From assembly GCF_012396615.1 (NCBI RefSeq), contig NZ_JAAXPV010000002.1:1-64000 (forward strand): a DNA stretch of 64,000 nt, written 5' to 3'. The notes below the pieces were generated by a model. That model searched no databases, had not been told where the DNA came from, and worked only from the letters and a program-made list of their open reading frames with translations. Every line of letters begins with the position of its first letter. Positions within the stretch are counted from its first letter, which is position 1. The translations under genes and the position numbers were made by a program. The DNA is from Rothia terrae (GTDB lineage: Bacteria; Actinomycetota; Actinomycetes; Actinomycetales; Micrococcaceae). Below, one piece after another: positions 7,989 to 17,565 of this stretch.

Positions 7989-8719
7989 TGACTGCACAGG
8001 ATAAAAAGTCCCTCACCATTGTTCAGCTGTACCCCAAAGATATGAATATCTATGGCGACTGGGGCAATACGCTGTCGCTCTCGCGTCGTGCACAGGCACA
8101 CGGGTTCGACACCGAGATTATTGACTACAACCCCGGTGACGAATTTCTTGAGCATGCAGATATTATCGTAGGTGGTGGCGGCCAAGATTCCGGTCAGACC
8201 ATCATTCAGGACGACTTACTCGCTATTGGTGACCGTCTCAAAGCGATGGCTAAAGGCGGCACACCCATGCTGGTGATCTGTGGTCTGTATCAGCTCTTTG
8301 GTAAAGAGTTCCGCACTATTGGCGGCGAGAATCTGACCGGCATTGGCATCTTTGACCTCATTACTGAAGGCGGCGAAGAACGCCTCATCGGTAACATCGT
8401 CGAAGAATCCGATGAATTTGGCACCATCGTGGGCTACGAAAACCACTCTGGTCTTACCCACCTCGGAGACGGCGTCACGGCGCTTGCCACCGTCACCAAG
8501 GGCGAAGGCAACAACCGCGACGACAAGAAGGAGGGGGCCCGCGTCCACAACGTCATCGGCTCATACCTACACGGCCCACTTCTGCCAAAGAACCCCAAGA
8601 TTTCAGATTTTTTGATTTCAAAAGCAGCAGAAAAGAAGTACGGCGAGTTCACTCCAGCAACCATCGATGACTCGCTCGTAGAAAAGGCTCGCGCAGCCGC
8701 TATCGAGCGTCCTCGCTAA
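7988..8719 (+). CDS. gatD: Lipid II isoglutaminyl synthase, glutamine amidotransferase subunit GatD
   Basis: Class I (CobB/CobQ-like) glutaminase that supplies ammonia to MurT. The nucleophile is Cys98 in PMLVICGLYQLFG and the catalytic His is His195 in GSYLHGPLLPKNP. The glycine-rich IIVGGGGQDSGQ segment and the GYENHSGLTHLG segment are typical of GatD. Length (243 aa) matches the family. Its ATG overlaps the murT stop codon. Confidence 0.93.
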   Translation: MTAQDKKSLTIVQLYPKDMNIYGDWGNTLSLSRRAQAHGFDTEIIDYNPGDEFLEHADIIVGGGGQDSGQTIIQDDLLAIGDRLKAMAKGGTPMLVICGLYQLFGKEFRTIGGENLTGIGIFDLITEGGEERLIGNIVEESDEFGTIVGYENHSGLTHLGDGVTALATVTKGEGNNRDDKKEGARVHNVIGSYLHGPLLPKNPKISDFLISKAAEKKYGEFTPATIDDSLVEKARAAAIERPR

Positions 8720-8734
8720 AAATTCATATACCGG

Positions 8735-8740
8735 TACAAT
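8735..8740 (+). promoter_or_regulatory. -10 box upstream of yebC
   Basis: TACAAT in the gatD-yebC gap, inside a short ACCGG...CCGGT inverted repeat. A good -10 match, but no clear -35. Confidence 0.4.
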
Positions 8741-8830
8741 AGAACCCGGTTTACTACGCAATAAAGCTTGATTTTTACCGCACTTTTGGCGCTAAAACAC
8801 CAAGCAGACACTACGTACAAGGAGAATTCC

Positions 8831-9592
8831 ATGTCGGGTCACTCCAAATGGGCGACTACCAAGCACAAGAAAGCTGCAATCGACGCTAAGCGCGCAAAGG
8901 CTTTCGCGAAGTACATTAAGGCAATTGAAGTTGCAGCACGTATGGGCGGCGCTGACACCTCAGCTAACCCCGCTCTTGACCTCGCTGTGTCAAAGGCGAA
9001 GAAGAACTCTGTTCCCAACGACAACATTGATCGCGCAGTTAAGCGTGGCGCTGGTCTGACCGGTGAAACCATTGACTACACCGAAATCATGTACGAGGTA
9101 CGCGGCCCTCAGGGAACTGCGCTCTACGTTGAATGTTTGACCGATAACCGCAACCGTGCAGCTGCTGAAGTTCGCACTGCTGTTACCCGAAATGGCGGTA
9201 CCTTGGCTGACTCAGGTTCAGTTGCGTTCATGTTCGAGCGCAAGGGCGTTGCAGAAGTTACCAAGACTGATGGTCTGACTGAGGACGATGTTTTGATGGC
9301 TGTTTTGGATGCAGGCGCTGAAGAGGTTATTGACGAGGGCGAGGTTTTCACCGTTGTTTCCGGTGCTTCAGACCTTCCAGAGCTGCGTAAGGCTCTCGAA
9401 GAAGCTGAGCTCGACTACAACAACGATGAGCCTGCTTTCCGCCCCACCATGCAGGTAGCTCTCGATAAGGACGGCGCAAAGAAGTTCCTCAAACTGGCTG
9501 ACGCTCTTGAAGAACTTGACGACGTTCAGAACGTGTACTCAAACGCTGATATCTCAGAAGATGTTATGGCTGAGCTTGAGGCAGACGACTAA
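8831..9592 (+). CDS. YebC/PmpR-family protein
   Basis: Member of the YebC/TACO1 family, described variously as a DNA-binding transcriptional regulator and as a translation factor that relieves ribosome stalling. The N-terminal [22 protein letters not shown]-type signature, the [13 protein letters not shown]-like helix and the [23 protein letters not shown] segment are diagnostic. From ATG 8831 (253 aa) it has the normal length and AAGGAG eight bases upstream. A 21-codon longer frame is rejected because it precedes the conserved start. It directly precedes ruvC, the standard order in many bacteria. Confidence 0.93.
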   Translation: MSGHSKWATTKHKKAAIDAKRAKAFAKYIKAIEVAARMGGADTSANPALDLAVSKAKKNSVPNDNIDRAVKRGAGLTGETIDYTEIMYEVRGPQGTALYVECLTDNRNRAAAEVRTAVTRNGGTLADSGSVAFMFERKGVAEVTKTDGLTEDDVLMAVLDAGAEEVIDEGEVFTVVSGASDLPELRKALEEAELDYNNDEPAFRPTMQVALDKDGAKKFLKLADALEELDDVQNVYSNADISEDVMAELEADD

Positions 9593-9620
9593 GTCTTGAG
9601 GAGAAAGGTGAGGGCAGGGT

Positions 9621-10301
9621 TTGCCTACTTCACTGAACTTTAGGCGCCCGGAAGGCGAGCGTGAAGCTCGTGTTCCGGGCGCTGCCCGTATTTTGGGTGT
9701 TGACCCGGGCTTGACGCGTTGCGGTTTTGGCATGGTTGATATGACTGCTAACCGTAAGGCGCATTTTGTTGATGTTGGTGTTGCTGGAACTCCAGCGACC
9801 CAGTCTTTGGATCATCGCGTGCACACAATTTTCGAGGCTGCGGGACAGTGGCTTGATGCGTATCAGCCCGACACTCTGGCGATTGAGCGTATCTTTGCCC
9901 AGGAGCAGGTGAACACTGTTATCGGTACCGCTCATGCCTCGGGTGTGGTGATTGCAGCTGCCGCTTCTCGCGGTGTTCCTGTTTTCTTTCACACCCCATC
10001 TGAGGTGAAAGCCGCTGTGACGGGTTCTGGTCGAGCTGATAAAGCGTCGGTGCAGCGAATGGTTGCACGTATCTTGGGTCTTGATGCTCTTCCTAAGCCT
10101 GCGGACGCGGCGGATGCGTTGGCTTTGGCCATCTGCCACGGTTGGCGCGGTGGAGGTATTGGCTCCGGTATTAACATGTCCGAGCGCACCCAGACTCACC
10201 AGGGCTCAAGGTCTACCCATGCTCGCGTGCGTCGTAAGCAAAACCTCACCCCGGCTCAACGTGCTTGGATGGATGCTGAGGCGAAAGCTAGAAGGTCGTA
10301 A
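9621..10301 (+). CDS. ruvC: Holliday junction endonuclease RuvC
   Basis: Dimeric endonuclease that nicks Holliday junctions symmetrically. The RNase-H-like fold is visible: [14 protein letters not shown] with the first catalytic Asp (about residue 28), [14 protein letters not shown] with the catalytic Glu, and [15 protein letters not shown] with the final acids. There is an N-terminal extension of about 20 residues and a basic tail rich in Arg (to residue 226). TTG 9621 is chosen; purine-rich AGGAGAAAGG lies about 12 bases upstream and no better in-frame start exists. It is probably read from the yebC promoter. Confidence 0.93.
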   Translation: MPTSLNFRRPEGEREARVPGAARILGVDPGLTRCGFGMVDMTANRKAHFVDVGVAGTPATQSLDHRVHTIFEAAGQWLDAYQPDTLAIERIFAQEQVNTVIGTAHASGVVIAAAASRGVPVFFHTPSEVKAAVTGSGRADKASVQRMVARILGLDALPKPADAADALALAICHGWRGGGIGSGINMSERTQTHQGSRSTHARVRRKQNLTPAQRAWMDAEAKARRS

Positions 10302-10328
10302 CTAGCCGCACGCCCATAGGGTAGATAT

Positions 10329-10344
10329 TCGAACATATTTTCTA
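10329..10344 (+). promoter_or_regulatory. LexA (SOS) box-like operator of ruvA
   Basis: TCGAAC-ATAT-TTTCTA matches the actinobacterial LexA palindrome TCGAAC-N4-GTTCGA at 10 of 12 positions; the left half is perfect. It ends one base before the predicted -10 box of ruvA, so LexA binding would block the promoter. Confidence 0.55.
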
Positions 10345-10345
10345 A

Positions 10346-10351
10346 TAGAAT
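10346..10351 (+). promoter_or_regulatory. -10 box of leaderless ruvA
   Basis: TAGAAT seven bases before ATG 10359; no Shine-Dalgarno between them. Confidence 0.5.
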
Positions 10352-10358
10352 TGTTTTT

Positions 10359-10985
10359 ATGATTAGTTCTTTGACCGGCCGCGTACAGCACGTAGGTCTT
10401 GATTCCGCAGTGATTGATGTCAATGGTTTTGGCATGTTGGTGAACGCGCCAGCGCGTGTTTTGGCATCCTTGCATGTGGGGGAGACAGCCACCGTACTCA
10501 CCACCATGATTGTGCGCGAAGATTCCATGACTCTTTACGGTTTTGCAGAGCCGGCAGAACGCGCTGTTTTCGATCTTCTCCTGTCCGTTTCGGGCGTTGG
10601 TCCGCGCATTGCATTGGCTGCCTTGGGCATTCATACCGCCTCTGATATTGAACGGGCCGTGGCGACCGGTGATGATAAAGCCTTTACCAAGGTGCCGGGT
10701 ATTGGCCCTAAGGGGGCGCGTCGCATCGTCTTGGAGCTTGCCGGAAAGCTCATTCTTTCGGGTGAAGAAAATTCAGCTGATCAGTTGCCTTTGAATACCG
10801 GGATTGCATGGAAGCCTCAGGTAGTTGATGCTCTGATGGGGCTGGGGTGGAGCGAAAAGGACGCTACCGCATCAGTGGATGCGTTCATTCAGCACGACGC
10901 CAAGGCGGAAACACTGTCGGTTGCTCAGGCGCTCAAGTCGGTACTGGCAACGCTGGGGTCTCAGCATTCTTTGGGCCGCCATTAA
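10359..10985 (+). CDS. ruvA: Holliday junction branch-migration protein RuvA
   Basis: Tetrameric junction-binding subunit that loads RuvB rings. The N-terminal OB-fold starts MISSLTGRVQHVG. Two helix-hairpin-helix motifs follow (LLSVSGVGPRIALAALG and FTKVPGIGPKGARRIVLEL, about residues 70-130), and a C-terminal domain (DALMGLGWSEKDATASVDAF) contacts RuvB. 208 aa, normal. It has its own apparently LexA-controlled leaderless promoter, which separates it from ruvC upstream. ruvB follows after 44 bases. Confidence 0.95.
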   Translation: MISSLTGRVQHVGLDSAVIDVNGFGMLVNAPARVLASLHVGETATVLTTMIVREDSMTLYGFAEPAERAVFDLLLSVSGVGPRIALAALGIHTASDIERAVATGDDKAFTKVPGIGPKGARRIVLELAGKLILSGEENSADQLPLNTGIAWKPQVVDALMGLGWSEKDATASVDAFIQHDAKAETLSVAQALKSVLATLGSQHSLGRH

Positions 10986-11029
10986 GCACCGTCAACCGCG
11001 CACTAAGTTTGAAGTAGAGGTTTAGGTCT

Positions 11030-12061
11030 ATGAGTATCGCAGGCGGAGTTGACATTCCCGGTCAGCGCCTAGTTGCAACAGAGGAAGAACCCGAAGAAAA
11101 GATGATTGAGGCGGCACTTCGCCCCAAGAGTCTCGACGATTTTGTAGGGCAGAAGCGCGTCCGCAAGCAGCTCTCTTTGGTTCTTGAAGCATCCAAGATG
11201 CGCGGTCGTAGCGCCGATCACGTCTTGCTGTCTGGTCCTCCCGGCTTGGGCAAAACCACGCTGGCCATGATTATTGCTGCAGAGATGGAAGCACCCTTGC
11301 GCATCACCTCCGGCCCCGCAATTCAGCATTCCGGTGATTTGGCGGCTATTCTTTCATCGTTGACTCCGGGTGAGGTTCTCTTCCTCGATGAAATCCACCG
11401 CATGTCACGTCCTGCAGAAGAAATGCTCTACATGGCGATGGAAGATTTCCGCGTTGACATTGTGGTCGGTAAGGGAGCAGGCGCAACCTCAATCCCGCTG
11501 GATCTGCCGCCATTTACTTTGGTGGGTGCAACCACACGAGCCGGTTTACTTCCTGGCCCATTGCGAGACCGTTTTGGTTTTACCGGACATCTTGAGTTCT
11601 ATTCTGTTGAAGAACTTGAACTGGTGCTTCGCCGTAGCGCTGGTTTGATGGATATGCGAATTTCAACCGAAGGTTTTGGCGAGATTGCTGGTCGTTCACG
11701 CGGCACTCCGCGTATTGCTAACCGCTTGCTTCGTCGCGTCCGCGACTGGGCTCTGGTGAATGGGGTAGACGATATCAACGCCCACGACGCGGCATCAGCC
11801 CTTGATATGTATGAGGTTGACTCGCGTGGTCTTGACCGTCTCGACAGAGATGTTCTCGAAACTCTGATTCATAAATTTGGCGGCGGACCAGTTGGTCTCT
11901 CAACTCTTGCCATTGCGGTCGGCGAAGAAACTGAGACAGTTGAAAGTGTGGCTGAGCCCTATCTGGTGCGTGAAGGTATGGTGGGTAGAACCCCTCGGGG
12001 ACGCGTTGCCTTACCCGCTGCGTGGGAACACTTAGGGCTAGAACCACCGGAAATGGCGTAA
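11030..12061 (+). CDS. ruvB: Holliday junction branch-migration helicase RuvB
   Basis: AAA+ ring ATPase that pumps DNA through the RuvA-junction complex. Walker A is [15 protein letters not shown], Walker B is LFLDEIHRM, sensor 1 is [11 protein letters not shown], and the arginine finger region is GPLRDRFGF. The C-terminal winged helix includes [17 protein letters not shown]. 343 aa, normal. Reads with ruvA. Confidence 0.97.
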   Translation: MSIAGGVDIPGQRLVATEEEPEEKMIEAALRPKSLDDFVGQKRVRKQLSLVLEASKMRGRSADHVLLSGPPGLGKTTLAMIIAAEMEAPLRITSGPAIQHSGDLAAILSSLTPGEVLFLDEIHRMSRPAEEMLYMAMEDFRVDIVVGKGAGATSIPLDLPPFTLVGATTRAGLLPGPLRDRFGFTGHLEFYSVEELELVLRRSAGLMDMRISTEGFGEIAGRSRGTPRIANRLLRRVRDWALVNGVDDINAHDAASALDMYEVDSRGLDRLDRDVLETLIHKFGGGPVGLSTLAIAVGEETETVESVAEPYLVREGMVGRTPRGRVALPAAWEHLGLEPPEMA

Positions 12062-12141
12062 CCAATTTTTGTGGTTAAACCAACGCAAGACGGTTTACGT
12101 GGCACTTAATTTTCTAACTGTGTCTCAAAATCGGATAAGAA

Positions 12142-12168
12142 TACAGCGTTCCACCAGCTACAGCGTTC
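12142..12168 (+). repeat. 10-bp direct repeat upstream of secD
   Basis: TACAGCGTTC occurs twice (12142-12151 and 12159-12168), 17 bases apart start to start, just upstream of an AT-rich stretch that could hold the secD promoter. The spacing suggests a two-site operator, but no regulator is known. Confidence 0.4.
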
Positions 12169-12189
12169 ATAATTAAATATCAAAAGCAC

Positions 12190-12228
12190 AATGCACGTAA
12201 GCGAATATTTTTGATGCTTACGTGCATT
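12190..12228 (+). promoter_or_regulatory. 13-bp perfect hairpin in the secD leader
   Basis: AATGCACGTAAGC (12190-12202) pairs perfectly with GCTTACGTGCATT (12216-12228) over a 13-base loop. It lies 36 bases before secD. It is followed by TTGCGTTG and not a T-run, so it may be a weak ruvB terminator or a leader element. Confidence 0.5.
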
Positions 12229-12264
12229 TGCGTTGTGAATTTAACTCAATATAAGGGGCAGTAT

Positions 12265-13950
12265 ATGGCTAGTAGCCGTAAGCTCGCTAAAGCTAGGAAC
12301 GCCATCATTGGTATGTTCGTGGTGATAGCCGCTGTGATAGGCGGTATTTTTGCATTCGCATCGACCGGTGGAACCTGGTCACCTAAGCTCGCTTTGGACC
12401 TATCCGGTGGTACACAGTTGATTCTTGCGCCAAAGGTTTCTGGTGATAACTCTGGAGAGGTGAACGAGGAACAGCTGGCTCAGGCTGTCGATATCATTCG
12501 TCAGCGCGTTGATGGTTCTGGTGTTGCCGAGGCAGAGGTGACAACTCAGTCCGGTAAGAATGTGGTTGTTTCTGTTCCGGGTACACTTGATAGTCAGACT
12601 CGTGATTTGATTCAGGCTTCCGCTGAAATGTCTTTCCGTTCAGTGTTGGTCGCTGGTAATGGTGCTCCTGTCGCAGAAGATCAGCGAACTGCTGAGGATA
12701 AGCTTCCTCAGCCAACGGGGGAGCCTCAAGACGGTTCCGATATGAACTGGGTGACCGCTGACATCTTCCGGGAATATGAAGCGAAGGATTGTGCGGCTGT
12801 CGCAAATGAAGATACCGAAGCGCAGGATCCTAGCAAACCGGTTGTAGCGTGTTCTACTGATGGTGCAGAGAAGTACATTCTCGGCCCGGTTGAAATGAAC
12901 GGTACTGACATTAAGGATGCTAGTTACTCGCAGGTTCAATCGTCTCAGGGTGTTTCAACAGGCCAGTGGGGCGTGAATCTGGAACTGACCGATACCGCAC
13001 GCCAGAAGTTCCAGGATGTGACTTCTCGTCTTGTGGGTATTGGTGCGCAGAATCCTCAGGATGCACGTTCACGTTTTGCGATTATGCTGGACGGTAAAGT
13101 GCTATCGGCACCTACATCTCAGGCTGTGATTACCGATGGTAAGTCTCAGATTACCGGTAATTTCACCGAGGAAACCGCTAAATCTTTGAGTGAACAGCTC
13201 AAGTACGGTGCGCTTCCGATTAGCTTCGACATTCAGTCTGAGCAGCAGATTTCTGCAACTTTGGGTCAGGATCAGCTCAAGTGGGGTCTGATTGCTGGTG
13301 CGATCGGTTTGACTTTGGTCTTCATTTACTCGCTGTTCCAGTATCGCTTAGTGGGTCTGATTAACATCATCTCGATTATGGTTGCTGCATCGTTCTCACT
13401 GACGCTCATTATTCTGCTGGGCAATATGATGAACTACCGCCTGTCGCTGGCGGGTGTCGCTGGTCTAATCGTGTCTATCGGTTTGATGGCTGACTCCTTC
13501 ATCGTCTACTTCGAACGTATCCGTGATGAGATTCGTAACGGCCGTACCATCGCAGCTGCAATTGATCATGGTTGGGATCGCGCGCAGCGCACAATCTTGG
13601 CCTCGAAGGCAGTGAATCTTCTCGCTGCTGTGGTTCTGTACTTAGCATCTGTTGGTAACGTACGCGGCTTCGCATTCACACTTGGTTTGACTGCGATTTC
13701 TGACCTGATTGTTACGTACCTGTTGATTCACCCCATGATGGTTCTGTTCGGCCACACCAAATACTTTGCAAATGGTGGTCGATTCTCGGGCATGGACCCT
13801 GAGGCTCTGGGGGCTGCACCGTTGTACAGAGGAGCAGGACGCGTCCGCACACCTGAAGAGAATGATGGTATGGGAGCGGCGGAACGTCGTCGTGCGTTGC
13901 GCCTAGCCCAAGAGGAAGAAGAAAAGGCAGCGGAGGTCAATAATGGCTAA
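12265..13950 (+). CDS. secD: Protein translocase subunit SecD
   Basis: Membrane protein that, with SecF, uses the proton-motive force to pull preproteins through SecYEG. There is an N-terminal membrane helix (AIIGMFVVIAAVIGGIFAFA), then the P1 periplasmic domain beginning LALDLSGGTQLIL. The conserved VSIGLMADSFIVYFERIRDE segment lies in the RND-like membrane part, which has five C-terminal helices, followed by a charged tail. ATG 12265 (561 aa) is chosen for the AAGGGGC upstream; the 18-codon longer frame would run through the leader hairpin. yajC, usually found between ruvB and secD, is absent. The gene overlaps secF by eight bases. Confidence 0.95.
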   Translation: MASSRKLAKARNAIIGMFVVIAAVIGGIFAFASTGGTWSPKLALDLSGGTQLILAPKVSGDNSGEVNEEQLAQAVDIIRQRVDGSGVAEAEVTTQSGKNVVVSVPGTLDSQTRDLIQASAEMSFRSVLVAGNGAPVAEDQRTAEDKLPQPTGEPQDGSDMNWVTADIFREYEAKDCAAVANEDTEAQDPSKPVVACSTDGAEKYILGPVEMNGTDIKDASYSQVQSSQGVSTGQWGVNLELTDTARQKFQDVTSRLVGIGAQNPQDARSRFAIMLDGKVLSAPTSQAVITDGKSQITGNFTEETAKSLSEQLKYGALPISFDIQSEQQISATLGQDQLKWGLIAGAIGLTLVFIYSLFQYRLVGLINIISIMVAASFSLTLIILLGNMMNYRLSLAGVAGLIVSIGLMADSFIVYFERIRDEIRNGRTIAAAIDHGWDRAQRTILASKAVNLLAAVVLYLASVGNVRGFAFTLGLTAISDLIVTYLLIHPMMVLFGHTKYFANGGRFSGMDPEALGAAPLYRGAGRVRTPEENDGMGAAERRRALRLAQEEEEKAAEVNNG

Positions 13951-15004
13951 TAAACTTGCCCAGTTTGGTAACGACCTGCATTCGGGCAAAAAGTCTTTTG
14001 GCTTTGTTGCTCACCGTAAGCGTTGGGTTGCCTTGGCATTTGCAATTGTTGTGATTGCAGCTTTGATTCCCGTACTTAAGGGCGGTTTCAACCTTGGTAT
14101 TGATTTCCGCGGCGGTTCAGAATTCACGGTGTCATCTGTTTCTAACACCGATATTACAGTGGGGCAGGACGCGGTCTCTCAGGCTGCACCGGAGGCAACC
14201 GATGTACGCGTGACGAATATTGCTCCCGGTACGGTTCGCGCGCAGATGAGCGAACTCAGCGATGAGCAGACGTTAGCTGTAGCCTCATCTCTCAAGGACG
14301 CTTATGGCGTACAGGACTCAGATGTCACCTCATCATTCGTTGGTCCTACTTGGGGTGCTGATGTCACTCGACAGGCGATGTGGGGTTTGGTCTGGTTTGT
14401 TCTGCTGGTGATGCTGGGTATGGCGCTTTACTTCCGTACGTGGAAGATGGCGGTTTCTGCTATCGCCGGTTTGATTTTTACCGTCAGCACTACGGTCGGG
14501 CTTTATGCTCTCATTGGCCTAGAGATCACTCCGAGCGCGATCATCGGCTTCTTGACCATTTTGAGTTACTCTCTGTATGACACGGTGGTTGTCTTCGATA
14601 AGATTCGTGAAAACACAGCTGATGTTTTTGAACGCAAGGATCGTACTTTTGGCGAGCAGATTAACTTGGCCGTCAACCAGACGCTGGTGCGTTCGATTAA
14701 TACCTCGATTGTGGGTCTCTTGCCGGTCGGTTCGATTTTGTTTATTGGCGCGATGTTGCTTGGTGCCGGTACCTTGAAAGATCTATCGTTGGCTTTGTTC
14801 ATCGGCATTATTGTGGGTACGTTGGGAACCTTGTTCGTTGCAGCTCCGCTGTATGCGTTGCTGCGTTTAGGCGAGAAACGTGTGAGCGAACATGGTGAGC
14901 TCGTTGCAAAGTATCGCTCTGGCGAATTGAAAGATGAACCGGTTGCGGCGCGCGTTGCCACAGCACCTGCTCAGAACATCGAAATCAATAGCGTTTCGTT
15001 CTAA
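13943..15004 (+). CDS. secF: Protein translocase subunit SecF
   Basis: Partner of SecD. Membrane helix near residues 28-46, then the FNLGIDFRGGSEFTVSS signature of the periplasmic domain, then five helices including GFLTILSYSLYDTVVVFDKIREN, the counterpart of the SecD motif with the conserved Asp. 353 aa, normal for actinobacteria. Starts inside the end of secD, so the two are coupled; a strong terminator follows. Confidence 0.96.
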   Translation: MANKLAQFGNDLHSGKKSFGFVAHRKRWVALAFAIVVIAALIPVLKGGFNLGIDFRGGSEFTVSSVSNTDITVGQDAVSQAAPEATDVRVTNIAPGTVRAQMSELSDEQTLAVASSLKDAYGVQDSDVTSSFVGPTWGADVTRQAMWGLVWFVLLVMLGMALYFRTWKMAVSAIAGLIFTVSTTVGLYALIGLEITPSAIIGFLTILSYSLYDTVVVFDKIRENTADVFERKDRTFGEQINLAVNQTLVRSINTSIVGLLPVGSILFIGAMLLGAGTLKDLSLALFIGIIVGTLGTLFVAAPLYALLRLGEKRVSEHGELVAKYRSGELKDEPVAARVATAPAQNIEINSVSF

Positions 15005-15031
15005 GTATGGGTTCATCACCCCTCTATAGCG

Positions 15032-15062
15032 AAGGCGGTCACCTGCACAGGTGGCCGCCTTT
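15032..15062 (+). terminator. Terminator after secF
   Basis: AAGGCGGTCACCTG and CAGGTGGCCGCCTT form a 14-pair stem (one G-T pair) with a two-base loop, followed by TTGTTGT. Confidence 0.8.
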
Positions 15063-15137
15063 GTTGTGCCTATGTTAGCCGGGGTATCGGTGAAGCAAGG
15101 TTACGCACGTCAACGTGCAGAAATATGTGCTTGGGCA

Positions 15138-15143
15138 TACAAT
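15138..15143 (+). promoter_or_regulatory. -10 box of rel
   Basis: TACAAT 35 bases before ATG 15178, leaving a leader of about 28 bases with GGGGGAG as the ribosome binding site. Confidence 0.45.
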
Positions 15144-15177
15144 AAACCTACACACGGAATGGAACAGGGGGAGCGTC

Positions 15178-17550
15178 ATGGCAGATGTTCACAATGCTGG
15201 TTCGGCTCAGGGCGGCAAAAACCCTAAACCCACGCGAGGTTCTCACCGCGTCATGTCTGCTGGCGAACGCGTCCCCACCCGTCTAGTTTTTCCTCGTTAT
15301 GCACCTGATGTCTCACCGTCTGGTCATTTTTCTCCGGTGCTGGCACCCGTCATTAGAACCGTCAAGAAGTATCATCCTGATGAGGATCTCGATGTTCTAC
15401 AGCGTGCTTTTGAGGTAGCTGATAAGTACCACCGCGGGCAGAAACGTAAAAGCGGTGATCCTTACATCACGCATCCGGTTGCTGTTACCACTATTTTGGC
15501 TGAAATCGGGGCTACAGGTCCTGTACTGGTTGCTGGTCTTCTTCATGACACCGTCGAAGACACCGAATATACCTATGATCAGCTCACTGCTGATTTTGGT
15601 GAAGAGGTTGCCTATCTCGTTGATGGCGTGACTAAGCTCGATAAGGTTAAATACGGCGAGCACGCACCCATTGAAACAATTCGCAAGCTCGTGCTTTCCA
15701 TGAGTAAAGATATTCGCGTACTGCTCATTAAACTTGCAGACCGTCTTCATAATGCTCGAACCTGGCGTTTTGTCTCAGCAGGATCAGCCGCAAAGAAGGC
15801 AGAAGAGACGCTTAAAATTTATGCTCCGCTAGCTCATCGACTCGGTCTGAACACCATCAAATGGGAACTCGAAGACCTTTCGTTTGCGGCCATGTCTCCA
15901 GATATTTACGCTGAAATTGTGCGTATGGTTGGGGAGCGAACCCCCAAAATGGAAAAGTACCTTGCAGAAGGACGAACCACCATTTTGGAGCATCTTAACG
16001 CGGTGGGTATTGATGCGCAGATTACGGGCCGTCCCAAGCATTTTTATTCCATTCACCAAAAGATGAAGTCTAAGAATAAAAGCTTTGACGACATCAATGA
16101 CATTCTCGCCGTGCGTATTTTGGTGGATGACGAGGCCACTTGCTATACCGTGTTGGGTCATGTGATGGGGCTGTGGCCTATCGTTCCCGGTCGTTTTAAG
16201 GACTACATTAAAGCTCCTAAGAATAACCACTACCAATCCTTGCACATTACCTTGGTTGGCCCTGGTGGCTTTCCCTTCGAAGTCCAAATTCGTACCTACA
16301 AGATGCACGAAGAAGCTGAGTATGGTGTAGCAGCACACTGGCGTTACAAAGCGGCTTCGCGCGGTGAGAAAGACGCCGCATCCACAAACGGTAAAAGCCA
16401 CGAGCATCAGCCTCATTCTCAAAATCTCAACATTGGTGTTTTGCAGAGCATCGCTGAAATCTCGAGTTCAAACCCTGAGTCCGAGAAATTCTACGAGATG
16501 CTGGCTGAAAATCTCGATACTGATGAGATTGTAGTGCTAACCCCGCAGGGTAAACCTATTCCGCTACCCAGTAACTCGACCCCTGTCGATTTTGCATACG
16601 CAATTCACACTGAAGTTGGAGAGAAAACTGTCGGGGCTCGTGTTGATGGCAAGCTGGTTCCGCTTCACACTGTCTTAGATTCAGGTAATACCGTTGAAAT
16701 CTTGACCAGCAACGCTCAAAATGCTGAGCCGAGTGAAGACTGGTTGAAATTTGTCGCGTCCTCACGTGCTCGCACTAAAATCCGCCAGCACTTTGCTAAA
16801 GGACGCCGTCTAGAGGCTATTGATAAAGGCCGCGACAATCTCACCAAGTCTATGCGTCATCACGAGCTGCCTTTGCAGAAAATGATGACGCCCGCCTTAA
16901 TGACTCAGGCTGCGCAGATTCTCCACAAGAACGATGTAGCTTCGCTCTACCATGCTGTGGGCGATGGTCAGATTAGCGCACAGGATGTCATTGACACTCT
17001 GGTAACGCTTTACAATGGCGATCAGACCGGGCCTGAGCCCGAAGTTAATGACTTTGACGAGCTAATGTTCACCGAACGTCGTCAGCCGGTGAGCGATAAC
17101 GGCATTGTGGTTCCCGGCGCTGAAGGTGTGATGACAAGAATAGCTCGATGCTGCAATCCTGTACCCCCGGATGACATTGTTGGTATTGTTACCAAGCTGC
17201 AGGGTATTTCGGTGCATCGAAAAGACTGCCCTAATATGCGTCGTGCTGAAGAAGAACCTCGACTTACCGAGGTTGAATGGGCTCCGACCGGTACGGCTGT
17301 ATTCCGCACGCAGATTCAGGTGGAAGGTATAGACCGCAAGGCCCTACTATCTGACGTAGTTCGTACCATCTCTGAGCAACACGTCAACATTGTGGACGCG
17401 AGGGTTCATACGAGCGAAGACCGTTTTGCGGTATCTCGTTACACCTTGGAACTCGGGGATAGGTTTATGTTGGAACATCTCATCAATGTTATTCAGAACG
17501 TTGATGGCGTCTACCGCGCCTACCGCCTGACGGGATCACGTTCTTCCTAA
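15178..17550 (+). CDS. relA: Bifunctional (p)ppGpp synthetase/hydrolase Rel
   Basis: Long RSH enzyme that makes and degrades (p)ppGpp in the stringent response. Domains in order: HD hydrolase (HPVAVTTILAEIG and LLHDTVEDTEYT, with KLADRLHNARTW), synthetase (RPKHFYSIHQKMK, VRILVDDEATCYTVLG, KAPKNNHYQSLH), TGS (LTPQGKPIPLPSNSTPVDFA), zinc-finger-like region with CCNPVPPDDIVG and a C-terminal ACT domain (VRTISEQHVNIVDARV). The intact HD motif indicates hydrolase activity is retained. ATG 15178 (790 aa) has GGGGGAG upstream; the longer frame would read through the promoter. Single transcription unit closed by a strong terminator. Confidence 0.96.
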   Translation: MADVHNAGSAQGGKNPKPTRGSHRVMSAGERVPTRLVFPRYAPDVSPSGHFSPVLAPVIRTVKKYHPDEDLDVLQRAFEVADKYHRGQKRKSGDPYITHPVAVTTILAEIGATGPVLVAGLLHDTVEDTEYTYDQLTADFGEEVAYLVDGVTKLDKVKYGEHAPIETIRKLVLSMSKDIRVLLIKLADRLHNARTWRFVSAGSAAKKAEETLKIYAPLAHRLGLNTIKWELEDLSFAAMSPDIYAEIVRMVGERTPKMEKYLAEGRTTILEHLNAVGIDAQITGRPKHFYSIHQKMKSKNKSFDDINDILAVRILVDDEATCYTVLGHVMGLWPIVPGRFKDYIKAPKNNHYQSLHITLVGPGGFPFEVQIRTYKMHEEAEYGVAAHWRYKAASRGEKDAASTNGKSHEHQPHSQNLNIGVLQSIAEISSSNPESEKFYEMLAENLDTDEIVVLTPQGKPIPLPSNSTPVDFAYAIHTEVGEKTVGARVDGKLVPLHTVLDSGNTVEILTSNAQNAEPSEDWLKFVASSRARTKIRQHFAKGRRLEAIDKGRDNLTKSMRHHELPLQKMMTPALMTQAAQILHKNDVASLYHAVGDGQISAQDVIDTLVTLYNGDQTGPEPEVNDFDELMFTERRQPVSDNGIVVPGAEGVMTRIARCCNPVPPDDIVGIVTKLQGISVHRKDCPNMRRAEEEPRLTEVEWAPTGTAVFRTQIQVEGIDRKALLSDVVRTISEQHVNIVDARVHTSEDRFAVSRYTLELGDRFMLEHLINVIQNVDGVYRAYRLTGSRSS

Positions 17551-17565
17551 AACGCTATTCAGTAT

